A stretch of DNA of 64,000 nt from Terriglobia bacterium (GCA_951813285.1 OX638355.1:1273136-1337135), one strand, 5' to 3'; counted from the first letter of the stretch, positions 52,596-62,175 are shown. Numbers and translations are program-made. Notes: generated by a model not told the origin, from the letters alone.

Positions 52596-52750
52596 GGTTT
52601 TCGCTACTTGCCGCCGGGGATAACCGTGTCGGCGTTGCAACCGGGATGGAATCCCGGCCCGGCCAGTGGTTTTGTCTTACGGAATCAGGCCATCCATTCT
52701 ACCATGCATGGGCATGTGACCCGTTCCCGGCTTGAAGACCAGCGGGAAGG

Positions 52751-52897
52751 AAAAAGAGCTATCCACGAAGGGGCACGAAGTACGACGAAGGGGCACTAAG
52801 GCGCTGAGGTAAACCGCGACGGGATGCCAAGGTCGCGAAGGAATGGTCGATTTCTGATTGTTTCACTCTTGTATGATCCGCCCGGCAGGGCGGGGGC
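52751..52897 (+). repeat. 147-bp dispersed repeat, copy B (contains REP copy 5)
   Basis: A phased CACGAAG array (52763-52800), then GCGCTGAGGT and GGTCGATTTCTGATTG, then REP copy 5 at 52860-52897. It is the inverted copy of 12004-12150, with about 13 differences and no gaps. Confidence 0.88.
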
Positions 52898-52992
52898 TGG
52901 GCTCGCGGACAAACGGGAGTTTTCCAGAAGGCGACCGTCGGCTTTCAGAGAATTCGCCCGCCGGATGCCCTCCATCGCACCACCGGGACGCC

Positions 52993-53149
52993 CCACCCGG
53001 GAGCGCGGGCGTCTCGCCCGCACAGGACTTGGCACCATTGTAACGATCCCCACAATGGCCGGTTTGGTGCACTGTGCGAGGAAGTGGCCCTGCGTCGCAG
53101 GCTGTTTGCACGAATAAGGTTGCGGGCGGGACGCCCGCGCTCCCGGGGG
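52993..53149 (-). mobile_element. MITE-like element, copy B
   Basis: A 157-bp inverted copy of the element at 11642-11799. The terminal repeats CCACCCGGGAGCGCGGGCGT and complement are well kept. The interior is diverged but alignable (GCAGGCTGTTTGCACGAATAA to GCCAAGTCCTG-type parts). No target duplication is evident by eye. Confidence 0.75.
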
Positions 53150-53175
53150 GGGCATTCTCCCCTGACGCCGAGCTC

Positions 53176-53212
53176 CATCCCTATTCGTCCCCATTCGTGT
53201 TCATTGGTGGTT
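53176..53212 (-). repeat. 10-bp-phased ATTCGTG array
   Basis: Units CTATTCGTCC, CCATTCGTGT and TCATTGGTGG have a 10-bp period. This is the reverse-strand form of the array at 11534-11565. Confidence 0.75.
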
Positions 53213-53242
53213 TGTCTTCATTTCCAAAACCAAAACGGCTGG

Positions 53243-53270
53243 CTGTTTATCCTGTCTATCCTGTGCATCC
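53243..53270 (-). repeat. 9-bp-phased ATCCTGT array
   Basis: ATCCTGTCT and ATCCTGTGC units have a 9-bp period, the reverse form of 18418-18440. Confidence 0.7.
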
Positions 53271-53340
53271 ATGTTCAATCAGTAGAAAACCGGTTTTGCA
53301 CGACAAGGCTCTTGTTCCCGATAGGACATGAAGATGCGTT

Positions 53341-53377
53341 GTTTCACTCTCGTATGATCCGCCTGCCAGGGCGGGGA
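53341..53377 (+). repeat. REP-like palindromic repeat, copy 6
   Basis: GTTTCACTCTCGTATGATCC is followed by GCCTGCCAGGGCGGGG. It lies 22 bp upstream of an NHL-repeat gene start, so it would fall in that gene's leader. Confidence 0.85.
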
Positions 53378-53399
53378 CCGGACGTGCCGGGAGGCGCTT

Positions 53400-55523
53400 A
53401 TGACTCCTTTCAATGATCTTCGAAAGCTGCTGCCGGGACGGATCGTAACGGTAGCGGGGGTCGGCTACGCAGAGGGCATTCCCGCCCGCGACGCCGACGC
53501 CGGCTGGCCCATGGGGGTGGTGCGCCGTGGGGACGGGCAGCTGATCGTGGTGGACTATTGGGCCCATCGGCTCTGGAGGATCGATCGCCAGGGCATGCTG
53601 CACCGGTTCGCGGGCGACGGGGTGGCCGGAGACCAGGGCGACGGCGGGCCGGCGCTGGAAGCGCGGGTGCGCCACCCTCACGACCTGTGCCTGGACCGGG
53701 AAGGGAACCTCTATTTTACCGACCTGGGAAACGTGACCATCCGCCGCATCGACGCCGGGACCGGAGTCATCACACGGGTGGCCGGTTGCGGTCGGCGGGG
53801 GCGGGGCGGTGACGGGGGGGCGGCGCTGGAGGCGGAGTTCGACTGTCCCTGCGGCCTGGCGGTGGACGAGCGGGGCAGGGTCTACATCTCGGACGAATGG
53901 TCCTGCACGATTCGTCGCGTCGATCCTCAAAGCGGAACCATCCAGGTCTACGCCGGCCGCAGCGCCCGCCACTACCCTTCCGAGCGGGGCGGCAGCCGGC
54001 CCTTTTTCGGCCCGGGGCTCAGCCTGATGGGTTATCACGGGGATGGGGGGCCGGCCGATGAGGCAGCCTTCTACCACCCCGAACACCTGGCCTTCGACTC
54101 CAGGGGCGATCTCTACGTTTGCGACAACTCCAACGACCGCATCCGGAAAATCAGCCGGAGGACCGGGGTAATCACCACCGTTCTGGGTAACGGCCAGCGG
54201 GCCTCCAACGGGGACGGGGGGCCGGCCGTGGAAGCCGGCACGCTGATGCCGGACGCCATCTGCCTGGATGTCCACGACAACCTCTACGTGGGGGAGAAAT
54301 ATGGGTTTCGGGTGCGGAAAGTAGAGGCTGACACCGGCGTCGTCAACACCCTGGTGGGCACGGGTGTCCCCGGCTTCGGAGAGGAGGGGCTGCACGGTTC
54401 GGTGACCGAGTGCAACTCCTGCGAAGCCGCCATTTTCGCCGATCCCGACGGCACCGTGCACTGGGGAGATTGTTCGGGGCGATTGAGGCGCTACGACGGG
54501 CGGACCGGAATCGTGACGACCGCCCTGGGCGGCACCGGCGTGCATGACGGGGAGGCGGCGACTCGAGCCTTTCTTTGCGGTCCCGGCGGCTTGTCGCTGG
54601 GGCCGGACGGGCATCTCTACGTGGCCGATGTGTGGAGCCAGCGCATTCGGTCCATCGATCCGGAAACCGGAGTGATCCGCACCGTGGCCGGCAACGGGGC
54701 GCGGGCTTACGGGGGCGACGGCGGCCCGGCCACGGCTGCCTACTTGGGAAACCCCTATGACGTCTCGGTCGACTCGACGGGTCGAATCGTCATCGCGGAC
54801 CATCGCCACGGTCACGTGCGCCGGGTGGAGTTGGATGGAGCCATTCGCGGCATTGCGGGAGCCGCTTTTCAATGGGACAAGGGCGATGGCGGCCCGGCCA
54901 ACTGCGCCTGCCTGGTGGCTCCCACGGCGGTAGCCCACGATTCCGAGGACAATATCTACGTCGGGGACGGGGAAGTGGGACGTATACGCAGGATCGACCG
55001 ATCCACCGGCATCATCGACAGCGTGGCCGGTTGCGGTCTTCCGGGCTACAGCGGCGACGGCGGCCCGGCCAGGCGAGCCCGGATCGGCTCGCCCTCGGCC
55101 ATCCGCTTCGACGCCTCGGGAAACCTCTACTTCGCCGACTCGACCTGCCACGTCATCCGCAGGGTAGACCGCGAGGGCCGCATCGCCACCGTGGCCGGCA
55201 GCGGCGAGGCAGGATTCTCACCGGACGGCACGCCGGCCTTGAAGGCCCGCCTCCATGCACCCTGGGGATTGGCGATTGCCCGGGACGGTACGCTCTATTT
55301 TTCGGACCGCCACAACCACCGGGTGCGGCGCATCGCCCGAAACGGCCTGCTGGAGACGGTGGCGGGGTGTGGGGAGGGCGGCGACTCGGGGGACGGCGGA
55401 CCGGCGCCGGCGTCACGCCTCAACGAGCCGTGCGGGCTCTGTCTCCGGGGGGACGACCTGCTGTTCATCAGCGACCACTACAACAATCGCATCCGAGCCG
55501 TGAGGCTTCCGGCCGGAGATTGA
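53400..55523 (+). CDS. large NHL-repeat beta-propeller protein
   Basis: A 707-residue protein made almost entirely of NHL blades, about eleven, enough for two propellers. Each blade carries a phrase such as GDGVAGDQGDGGPA, GNLYFTDLGNVTIRRI or HNRIRAVRL, and the blades also show as DNA-level near-repeats. No signal peptide is seen, unlike the other NHL protein (49760-50854). GGGAGG precedes the ATG. Function unknown; such propellers are usually binding scaffolds. It is convergent with the next gene (16 bp). The long antisense frames here are shadows of the GC-rich repeats. Confidence 0.9.
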   Translation: MTPFNDLRKLLPGRIVTVAGVGYAEGIPARDADAGWPMGVVRRGDGQLIVVDYWAHRLWRIDRQGMLHRFAGDGVAGDQGDGGPALEARVRHPHDLCLDREGNLYFTDLGNVTIRRIDAGTGVITRVAGCGRRGRGGDGGAALEAEFDCPCGLAVDERGRVYISDEWSCTIRRVDPQSGTIQVYAGRSARHYPSERGGSRPFFGPGLSLMGYHGDGGPADEAAFYHPEHLAFDSRGDLYVCDNSNDRIRKISRRTGVITTVLGNGQRASNGDGGPAVEAGTLMPDAICLDVHDNLYVGEKYGFRVRKVEADTGVVNTLVGTGVPGFGEEGLHGSVTECNSCEAAIFADPDGTVHWGDCSGRLRRYDGRTGIVTTALGGTGVHDGEAATRAFLCGPGGLSLGPDGHLYVADVWSQRIRSIDPETGVIRTVAGNGARAYGGDGGPATAAYLGNPYDVSVDSTGRIVIADHRHGHVRRVELDGAIRGIAGAAFQWDKGDGGPANCACLVAPTAVAHDSEDNIYVGDGEVGRIRRIDRSTGIIDSVAGCGLPGYSGDGGPARRARIGSPSAIRFDASGNLYFADSTCHVIRRVDREGRIATVAGSGEAGFSPDGTPALKARLHAPWGLAIARDGTLYFSDRHNHRVRRIARNGLLETVAGCGEGGDSGDGGPAPASRLNEPCGLCLRGDDLLFISDHYNNRIRAVRLPAGD

Positions 55524-55539
55524 CGGGGCAGCCGGAGCC

Positions 55540-57402
55540 CTATTGCGCATCCCAGGGCATGGCCAGCCTGGGTTGGCTGGCATAGCGTCGCATGGAAAAT
55601 ACCAACCGGCTGCCGCAGCCGGGTTGCAGACGCAACCTGACCGACGGTCCGTCGATGGGGGTGGTCTTCCCGTTCAGGGTCACGCGGTCAAACCGGTGCT
55701 CGGCATAAGCTCCGGCCTGGACGATCAGGTCGCGGGGATGCAACGGACTGGTGTTCACCAGGGTGAGGGTTACTGAATCTGCGGTCAGCTTTTCGACCAG
55801 CGCCGCCACGTCCCGAGGCAGGCCGGATCGCCGGCGCTCCGGATCGAAGTAGCGAACCCGGGTGTGCAGGGTCCAGATCCTGCCGGCCAGGTGACCGCCG
55901 AGCATCAGGTTGACCAATGTCCCGGTCCTGGCCGGATTGAGGTCCAGGAGCCAGTCGGCCAACCGGGTCTCGGGCGTGGTCGGATCCTCTTCGATGCCCT
56001 GCATGGTGGTGCGGAGGCTCTCGAAGTCTTTTCGCAGAGCTTTCTCCGGGTACCCCGGGTCCTCTCCCTCCAGGAAACCGATCCAACCGGTCTTAGGCAG
56101 GCGCTCCAGGTCCCCGCGGTCCATCGACCAGAGGTAGATTTCCATCAGGCGGCCGATGAACAGGTTGGTTGTCCAGCGGTACCACTCTTCCCGGCCGCTG
56201 AACTTGTAGCCGCGAGGGTCCCCGTACATCTGGGGAACCATGAGCCGGCCGTCGACGACCTTCTTTTGAGCGTAAATGTTGTCCATCTGGCGGCGCAGGG
56301 TGTCGATGTAACCGGCATCGCCCGTCAAGAGGTAGGCGTTGCCGAAACCCGGCCAACTGCCCGCCGAGAAGTTGTTCCGATGGGCGATCCGCTCGATTTC
56401 CCCGTCGAAGATGGTGAAATTCCATCCATAGGTTCCCTTGTACCACTTGCCGCCATACTCCCCGCCGATGGTGCCGTCCAGACCGATATTGGTGGGGATG
56501 TTGCCCCCGTTGGCCTCGATTCTCTCCTTCCAGGCATCCACGTACTCCAGGGCCCACTCCCGGTATTTTGGCTCCCCGGTGAGCATGTAGGCGTTGAGGG
56601 CCAGATTGGTGGCCGCCAGGTTGAGCGGATGGTCTCCCACGCTGTCGAGGTATTCGTCGCAGTGAGCCAGCATCTTGGGGTAGACCTTCTCCAGGTCCAG
56701 CATCTTGCTGCGGCCGAAAGGGCTGTGCAGGATGTGAAAGCGGCCGGGGACCGGATCTCCCACCCAATCGTAGGTGGTGGCCTTGCGGAGCATGGGGCCC
56801 TTGCTGCCGTTCCAGATGCTGCGGATGATCCTGTGCTCGGGGTCGTAGTTGGGCGCCTCGGGATCCTCGTTCATGTAGAGTCCGGCGAAGCGTTTCATGC
56901 GCTCCCGCAGCCGGGGCGAACCCGGTTCGGATAGCCCCTGGAACATGAACCCCCGCATCCCTTCCCCGGTATGGAACCAGTCCGACATGGTGATGAATTC
57001 GCGGTGGTAGGCGCCCTCCCGGGCCAGGTCGGTCAGGGTGGTTCGGAGCTGGCCATACTGGTGGAGGTGCCCCTCCAGCGCCTTCTTGAACAGCTCCAGA
57101 ACGGAGTCGGATGCCCCCAGCGCATGGAGCAGGGTCCAGTTGTGAAAGGTCTCGATGGCGTCATCGGGTCCGTCCAGAGTCCCCCAGCGGGGAGTGTGCA
57201 GGAGGTGGCCGCGCTCATCCACGTACTTGGCGGCGAAGATCTCGCAGGCTTCGGAGTTGAGGCGCAGCAGCTCGCGTTCCATCAGCGCCCAGGCCGGTGG
57301 GGGCATGGGACTGTCCAGCACCAGCGGAGGGTTTTCCGCGGCCATGGGCCTGCAGGAGATCAGCCCCGCCAGCAGCAGGGGGAAGAAGATTCGTGAAATC
57401 AT
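55540..57402 (-). CDS. exported protein of unknown function, alpha-toroid-like
   Basis: A 620-residue protein starting at ATG 57402 with a leader, IFFPLLLAGLISCRPMAA, that could be a lipoprotein signal (LISC). The open frame continues 134 codons upstream without family-like sequence, so the shorter form is chosen. The middle part (about 60-480) is helical with repeated hydrophobic/aromatic patterns (NLAATNLALNAYMLTGEPKYREWALEYVDAWKERI), resembling alpha/alpha-barrel glycan-active enzymes. The C-terminal part (about 530-620) is beta-rich. I do not recognise a named family. It is divergent from a PHP-type hydrolase gene, with 114 bp between starts. Confidence 0.82.
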   Translation of the reverse strand: MISRIFFPLLLAGLISCRPMAAENPPLVLDSPMPPPAWALMERELLRLNSEACEIFAAKYVDERGHLLHTPRWGTLDGPDDAIETFHNWTLLHALGASDSVLELFKKALEGHLHQYGQLRTTLTDLAREGAYHREFITMSDWFHTGEGMRGFMFQGLSEPGSPRLRERMKRFAGLYMNEDPEAPNYDPEHRIIRSIWNGSKGPMLRKATTYDWVGDPVPGRFHILHSPFGRSKMLDLEKVYPKMLAHCDEYLDSVGDHPLNLAATNLALNAYMLTGEPKYREWALEYVDAWKERIEANGGNIPTNIGLDGTIGGEYGGKWYKGTYGWNFTIFDGEIERIAHRNNFSAGSWPGFGNAYLLTGDAGYIDTLRRQMDNIYAQKKVVDGRLMVPQMYGDPRGYKFSGREEWYRWTTNLFIGRLMEIYLWSMDRGDLERLPKTGWIGFLEGEDPGYPEKALRKDFESLRTTMQGIEEDPTTPETRLADWLLDLNPARTGTLVNLMLGGHLAGRIWTLHTRVRYFDPERRRSGLPRDVAALVEKLTADSVTLTLVNTSPLHPRDLIVQAGAYAEHRFDRVTLNGKTTPIDGPSVRLRLQPGCGSRLVFSMRRYASQPRLAMPWDAQ

Positions 57403-57516
57403 TGGAGACTGTTGGGGTGGCGTTCCGCAAGACGCCCGAGCTGGTATTGTCCTATAGAATACAGCCTTCGGCCAGGAGAAGTTGGTCCGTGGATCCATGG
57501 TTGAAGAGGCCGGATA

Positions 57517-59619
57517 GTGAAAACCAACTCCGAATCTCTCGGTCACGTGAGCTGCAGCCTGGGGGGCCGGGTGGTTGCCGGCAGTTACCGGACCTGCCGG
57601 CTGACCTACACGGCCGGCTTCCACGGCATTGACGACACCGGCTCGATCAAGGTGGTGATGCGCTATGCCACCGATTGCGGTGTGCCCCAGTTCGATCGGC
57701 CCCAAGCCCCCAACTACACCACCGCCCGGGCTTCCAATGGCGCCCGCCTGCAGTTGCGCTACGACCCCAAGGACAACCTTCGCCCCTGGGGCAAGACGCT
57801 CCACCTGAAAGTCGTGCAGGGATTCCTGCGGGAGGGGGATCGGATAGACTTGACGCTGGGGGATCGCAGCGGCGGCTCACCCGGCTGGCAGGTCCAGACC
57901 TTCATGGAAAAAACCTTTGAGCTGCGGGTGCTGGTCGACCGTTTCGCCACCTATTCCTTTGAACGCCTGCCGGATTCTCCCAAGATCCGGGTGGTGGCCG
58001 GCAAGCCGGTGAGCCTGGTGGCGGTGGCTCCCACCCTGGCCGCCGCCGGTGAGCCGATTTCGGTCCGGAGCAAGCTGGAGGATCGTTGGGGCAATCCGGT
58101 GGGCCGCCCGCGAAAGACCGTCTTCCCCGCCTTTGATGAGCCCGGAAACTACACAATTTCCGTGAAAGACGCCCGAACCGGTCTGGCGGGACGGACCAAT
58201 CCCATCCGGGTCGGTAGAGGCGAGCGATTTGGGAGATTCTGGGCCGATCTGCATGGCCAGAGCGAGGAAACCATCGGAACCAATTCCATCGGGGACTACT
58301 TCCGCTTTGCCCGCGACTACGCCTTCCTGGACATCTGCTCCCACCAGGGCAACGACTTTCAGATCACTGACGGCTTCTGGAGGAAGATCCAGACCACAAC
58401 CCGCAATTTCCATGAACCGAGGCGCCTGGTGACCTTTCCCGGTTGGGAATGGAGCGGCAATACCGCTCTGGGTGGGGACCGCAACGTGATTTTCCGGGAA
58501 GAAGGCGGGCCCATCGGCCGCAGCTCCCGCGCCCTGCTTTCCCCGGGCCAGGCCCGGGAACCCTGCTGCCCGACCGTGAAGGAACTGTTCGCCCGCCTGC
58601 GGGATTGCGGGCGGGAGGTGATGGTCATTCCCCACGTCGGAGGACGCTTTGCCGACCTGACCCGCCACGATCCCGGGCTGGAATGGGCGGTGGAGGTTCA
58701 TTCGGCCTGGGGGACATTCGAATGGATGTTGGCGGACGCCTTTGCCCGGGGGCATCGCCTGGCCATCGTGGCCAATTCCGACGGGCACAAGGGCCGCCCC
58801 GGAGCCAGCTATCCGGGCGCCGCCACCTTCGGCAGCTACGGGGGGCTCACCTGCGTTCTGGCCGAGGGCCTGACCCGAGAATGCGTGTGGGAGGCCTACC
58901 GGGCCCGTCGGGTCTATGCGACCAGCGGCGCTCGCATTTATCTGGATGTCGAAGCCGAGGATGGAATTCCGATGGGGGGTCTGCTCAACCTTGGTTTTGG
59001 TTCGGGGCTCGCATTCCGCATCCGAGTCTGCGGCACCGCTCCCATCGAGCGGGTGGAAGTTCGCAACGGGATGCAGGTGGTGAAGTGTTTTCGAACCTAC
59101 GCCCCCGCCGATCTTTCCAACCGGATCAAGCTGCTCTGGGAGGGAGCCGAGGTGCGGGGAAGAGGCCGGCAGGTCGCCTGGAACGGATCTTTGACCCTGT
59201 CCGGGAATCGGATTCAGGGAATGACCCCGCTCAATTTCCACAATCCCGATCTTCCCTGCCGGCAAGCCGACCCCACCCGGCTCGACTGGGAATCCATCAC
59301 CACCGGCGGGGTGGCCGGCCTGATTCTGGACTTGGCCCGTCCGGAAGCCGGCCAAATCCGGGTGGAAACCGATCAGACCTGTCTTGAGGCAGGGTTGCAG
59401 GGCCTGGGGGTGGAGGGCAGGACCTGGCCCCTGGGCGGCCTGGACAAGCGCATCTCGCTCTACCGCCTGCCCGCCGCCGCCGGCCCGGCTCATTGTGAGT
59501 TTACCTTCAGGCTTCCCGCCGGAGACTGCCGCCAGGGGGACAATCCGATCCTGGTGAAGGTGGTTCAGGAGGACGGGCACATGGCCTGGTCGAGCCCGAT
59601 CTATGTGGTGAAGACCTAG
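57517..59619 (+). CDS. PHP/DUF3604-like metallohydrolase
   Basis: A 700-residue protein. The N-terminal beta region (about 1-235) is followed by a metal-dependent hydrolase part opening WADLHGQSEE (His246), DICSHQGND, TFPGWEWSG, VIPHVGG (His) and VANSDGHKGRPG. This pattern is like DUF3604 and related PHP-type proteins. The C-terminal beta region has the WNGSLTLSGNRI strand. The substrate is unknown. The start is a GTG at 57517 with AGAGG 8 bp upstream. No signal peptide is seen. It shares the general PHP/beta-sandwich theme with the two CehA-like genes but is not a close copy. Confidence 0.86.
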   Translation: MKTNSESLGHVSCSLGGRVVAGSYRTCRLTYTAGFHGIDDTGSIKVVMRYATDCGVPQFDRPQAPNYTTARASNGARLQLRYDPKDNLRPWGKTLHLKVVQGFLREGDRIDLTLGDRSGGSPGWQVQTFMEKTFELRVLVDRFATYSFERLPDSPKIRVVAGKPVSLVAVAPTLAAAGEPISVRSKLEDRWGNPVGRPRKTVFPAFDEPGNYTISVKDARTGLAGRTNPIRVGRGERFGRFWADLHGQSEETIGTNSIGDYFRFARDYAFLDICSHQGNDFQITDGFWRKIQTTTRNFHEPRRLVTFPGWEWSGNTALGGDRNVIFREEGGPIGRSSRALLSPGQAREPCCPTVKELFARLRDCGREVMVIPHVGGRFADLTRHDPGLEWAVEVHSAWGTFEWMLADAFARGHRLAIVANSDGHKGRPGASYPGAATFGSYGGLTCVLAEGLTRECVWEAYRARRVYATSGARIYLDVEAEDGIPMGGLLNLGFGSGLAFRIRVCGTAPIERVEVRNGMQVVKCFRTYAPADLSNRIKLLWEGAEVRGRGRQVAWNGSLTLSGNRIQGMTPLNFHNPDLPCRQADPTRLDWESITTGGVAGLILDLARPEAGQIRVETDQTCLEAGLQGLGVEGRTWPLGGLDKRISLYRLPAAAGPAHCEFTFRLPAGDCRQGDNPILVKVVQEDGHMAWSSPIYVVKT

Positions 59620-59704
59620 TCCCTTGCGGGAAGGGTAGGCGGCTGGTAGAGTTTGGGCTGCTCTGCGGCGGACTCTTGAGACACCCGGGAGGTCGATACT
59701 TTCC

Positions 59705-61051
59705 ATGGCCTTGGTCGACACTCGATGGCAGCGAAGGGTGACCCTGTGCGCGCTCTATTTCGCCCAGGGGATTCCCTGGGGCTTCATGCTGATTACGCTG
59801 CCCTCCTATCTCTCCTACAACTACCAGATTTCCGACGGCGATATCGGAGCCCTCAAGGCCATCATCCTGGTGCCGTGGTCCTTCAAGCTGATATGGGCGC
59901 CCTTGATGGACAGCTTCACCATTCGCTCCATGGGGAGAAGACGGCCCTGGATCATCGGTTCCGAATTGATGATGGCCCTGACTCTGCTGGGATTCATCGG
60001 CATCGCCGATCCCTCCCAGGAGTTGAAGTTCATCCTCTACATGTTCTTTCTGCACAACTGCTTTGCTTCCCTGCAGGATGTCTGCACCGACGCCTTGGCG
60101 GTCGACATTCTGCCGCCGCACGAACAGGGACAGACCAACGGCTTGATGTGGGCCTCCAAGCTCATCGGCAAAGGGGTGGGGGCCTGGAGTCTTTCCCATG
60201 TAATCAACGTGTGGGGGCTGGAGGCCTGCGTGGCCGTTCAGGTGCTGTTGCTGCTGGCCATCATGCTGGTTCCGGTAGTGTTCCTGGAGCGGCGGGGCGA
60301 GAAGCGGTTCCCCTGGAGCGTCGGCCGGGCCGCCTCCACGGCCGTCGGGAGCGTGAGCAACCCGCTCCGGGTCATGGGTAGTGTTCTCAGGGCATTTTCG
60401 CTGACGACCACCTCGGTCTTCATCCTGTTCACGCTGCTGAAGCTGATCGGGTTGGGAGTCAACGAGGTGCTGTCCAACGCGCTCTACACCCAGTACCTGA
60501 GCCCGCGCTGGACGGATGTGGAGTTCTCGAGAGCCTCCGGTCTGTACGCCACCGCTCCCATTATCGTGGGCGCCGTGCTGGGTGGATATCTGGCCGACCG
60601 CTATGGGAGGCGCTTGATCCTGGCCGTCGGTTATTACGGCTATGGGGCGGCCGCCATGATCTTCGCGTCATTCCCGGAGCTGTGGAACGAGGGTTGGTTC
60701 GCCATGTCCTATGTGCTTTCCTACGAGACCCTGGCGGCCATCGGTTCGGTCGGGTTCCTCTCCATGGCCATGAGGATTTCCTGGACCGTGGCCGCGGGAA
60801 CCGTGTTTACCACCTATATGACGCTGTCCAACGTTTCCCACGTCATCGGGAACTGGGCGGCCGGCCCGCTGCGAGAATGGTTGATCTGGTCGCAGGGCGG
60901 CGCGGCCGACAATCTGCTTTCCTACCAGTCGGCTTTTTGGTGGCTGGGTATCATCACCATCGTCCCGGTTTTTCTGCTGTTGCTGGTGAAGACCGAGCAA
61001 GTCGACCGCGCCCGTGCCGCTGACGCCACCGTGGCCGACGCCACCGCTTAG
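59705..61051 (+). CDS. MFS permease, AmpG/PAT-like
   Basis: A 448-residue permease with 12 predicted membrane helices. The start (LCALYFAQGIPWGFMLITLPSYL) and IILVPWSFKLIWAPLMDSF with MGRRRPWI between helices 2 and 3 are characteristic of the AmpG/acetyl-CoA-transporter (PAT) branch of the major facilitator superfamily. QDVCTDALAVDIL in helix 4 is also typical. AmpG imports muropeptides; other members carry unrelated solutes. The gene is 8 bp before a D-amino-acid-type PLP enzyme gene, suggesting import of its substrate or of cell-wall peptide. GGGAGG lies upstream of the ATG. Confidence 0.92.
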   Translation: MALVDTRWQRRVTLCALYFAQGIPWGFMLITLPSYLSYNYQISDGDIGALKAIILVPWSFKLIWAPLMDSFTIRSMGRRRPWIIGSELMMALTLLGFIGIADPSQELKFILYMFFLHNCFASLQDVCTDALAVDILPPHEQGQTNGLMWASKLIGKGVGAWSLSHVINVWGLEACVAVQVLLLLAIMLVPVVFLERRGEKRFPWSVGRAASTAVGSVSNPLRVMGSVLRAFSLTTTSVFILFTLLKLIGLGVNEVLSNALYTQYLSPRWTDVEFSRASGLYATAPIIVGAVLGGYLADRYGRRLILAVGYYGYGAAAMIFASFPELWNEGWFAMSYVLSYETLAAIGSVGFLSMAMRISWTVAAGTVFTTYMTLSNVSHVIGNWAAGPLREWLIWSQGGAADNLLSYQSAFWWLGIITIVPVFLLLLVKTEQVDRARAADATVADATA

Positions 61052-61059
61052 GACGGAAC

Positions 61060-62175
61060 ATGCCCGATCGATACCGCATCGAGGACAGCCGGCAACTTGC
61101 CACGCCGGCGCTGGTGGTCTTTCTGGAGCTGGTCCGGGAAAACCTGGACCGGATGGTGGCGATGGCTGGAGACCCGGCCCGCCTGCGACCCCACGTCAAA
61201 ACCCACAAGACCCGGGAGGTCGTCCAACTGCAAATGCAGCAGGGAATCGACAAATTCAAGGCGGCCACCTTTGCCGAGTGCGAAATGGTGGCTCGGGCCG
61301 GCGCGCGGGATGTGTTGCTGGCTTACCACCTGGTGGGGCGCAACATCGAGCGGGCCGTTCGCTTCGTGCAAGGGTTTCCCAAGGTCCGGTTCATGGTGAT
61401 CGCCGACCACCCCGAACCGGTGGAAGCCCTGTCCAGGGCGATGGCCGAGGCCGGACAACAGGTGGAGGTCCTGCTGGACCTGGATACCGGCCAGCAGCGC
61501 ACCGGTCTTCCGGTCGGCAACCCTGCGCGCCGGCTTTACGGACAGATCGCCGAAAGCCCGGGACTTCGGGCGGGCGGATTCCACGTTTACGACGGCCACG
61601 TGCGCTACCCGTCGCTGGCGGAGCGGTCGGCCGCGGTGAGGGAGCGATTCCAAGGGGTGGACGGCTTTCGCCGGGAGCTGACCGCAGCCGGCTGGGAGGT
61701 GCCGCGCCTGATCTGTGGAGGGTCGGTGACGTTTCCCGTCTATGCCGGGATGGAGGATCCGGCCATCGAACTCAGCCCGGGCGCCTGTATCTTCCACGAC
61801 GCCGGATACGGAACCGGTTTCCCCGATCTTCCCTTCGTCCCGGCAGCGGTCGTTCTGACCCGCGTCATCAGCTTGCCGGGAGAGAACCGGGTCACTCTGG
61901 ACCTGGGTTACAAGGCCGTGGCCTCCGACCAACCCATGGAAACGCGGGCGGTTTTCCCCCAATTGCCCGACGCCAAGCTGGTCCTGCAGAACGAAGAGCA
62001 CCTGGTGATTGAGACCTCCCGGGCCGGGACCCTGCGCCCGGGAGACGAGCTGGTGGCCATTCCCTGGCATATCTGTCCCACCACCGCCTTGAACAAGGAT
62101 GTGGTGGTGGTCAGCCAAGGACGCATCCGGGAGCGCTGGGAGGTGGTCGCCCGCGACCGCTGCCTGACGGTTTAG
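61060..62175 (+). CDS. D-serine dehydratase / D-threonine aldolase-family PLP enzyme
   Basis: A 371-residue fold-type III (alanine racemase-like) PLP enzyme. The Schiff-base lysine is Lys47 in RPHVKTHK. The metal site near the end reads PWHICPTTALN, His337 and Cys339. In this family His-x-Cys is the zinc site of eukaryotic-type D-serine dehydratase, while D-threonine aldolases have His-x-Asp, so a dehydratase-like activity on D-serine or another beta-hydroxy D-amino acid is favoured. It is cytoplasmic and probably co-transcribed with the upstream permease (8 bp gap). Confidence 0.9.
   Translation: MPDRYRIEDSRQLATPALVVFLELVRENLDRMVAMAGDPARLRPHVKTHKTREVVQLQMQQGIDKFKAATFAECEMVARAGARDVLLAYHLVGRNIERAVRFVQGFPKVRFMVIADHPEPVEALSRAMAEAGQQVEVLLDLDTGQQRTGLPVGNPARRLYGQIAESPGLRAGGFHVYDGHVRYPSLAERSAAVRERFQGVDGFRRELTAAGWEVPRLICGGSVTFPVYAGMEDPAIELSPGACIFHDAGYGTGFPDLPFVPAAVVLTRVISLPGENRVTLDLGYKAVASDQPMETRAVFPQLPDAKLVLQNEEHLVIETSRAGTLRPGDELVAIPWHICPTTALNKDVVVVSQGRIRERWEVVARDRCLTV

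Larger units (their letters stand above)
52596..53399. other. repeat-rich intergenic region (composite cluster B)
   Basis: About 800 bp without a gene. Modules left to right: 147-bp repeat (phased array plus REP copy 5), MITE-like copy B, phased CACGAAT array, 9-bp-phased ACAGGAT array and REP copy 6. Read on the minus strand, the core order matches cluster A at 11.4-12.15 kb. Confidence 0.8.

Noticed and set aside
53256-55151. 631-codon antisense frame over the NHL-repeat gene
   Set aside because: Repeat-driven shadow: its repetitive composition mirrors NHL blades on the other strand.
57877-59721. 614-codon antisense frame over the PHP/DUF3604-like gene
   Set aside because: Shadow frame without motifs; the sense protein has ordered metal motifs.
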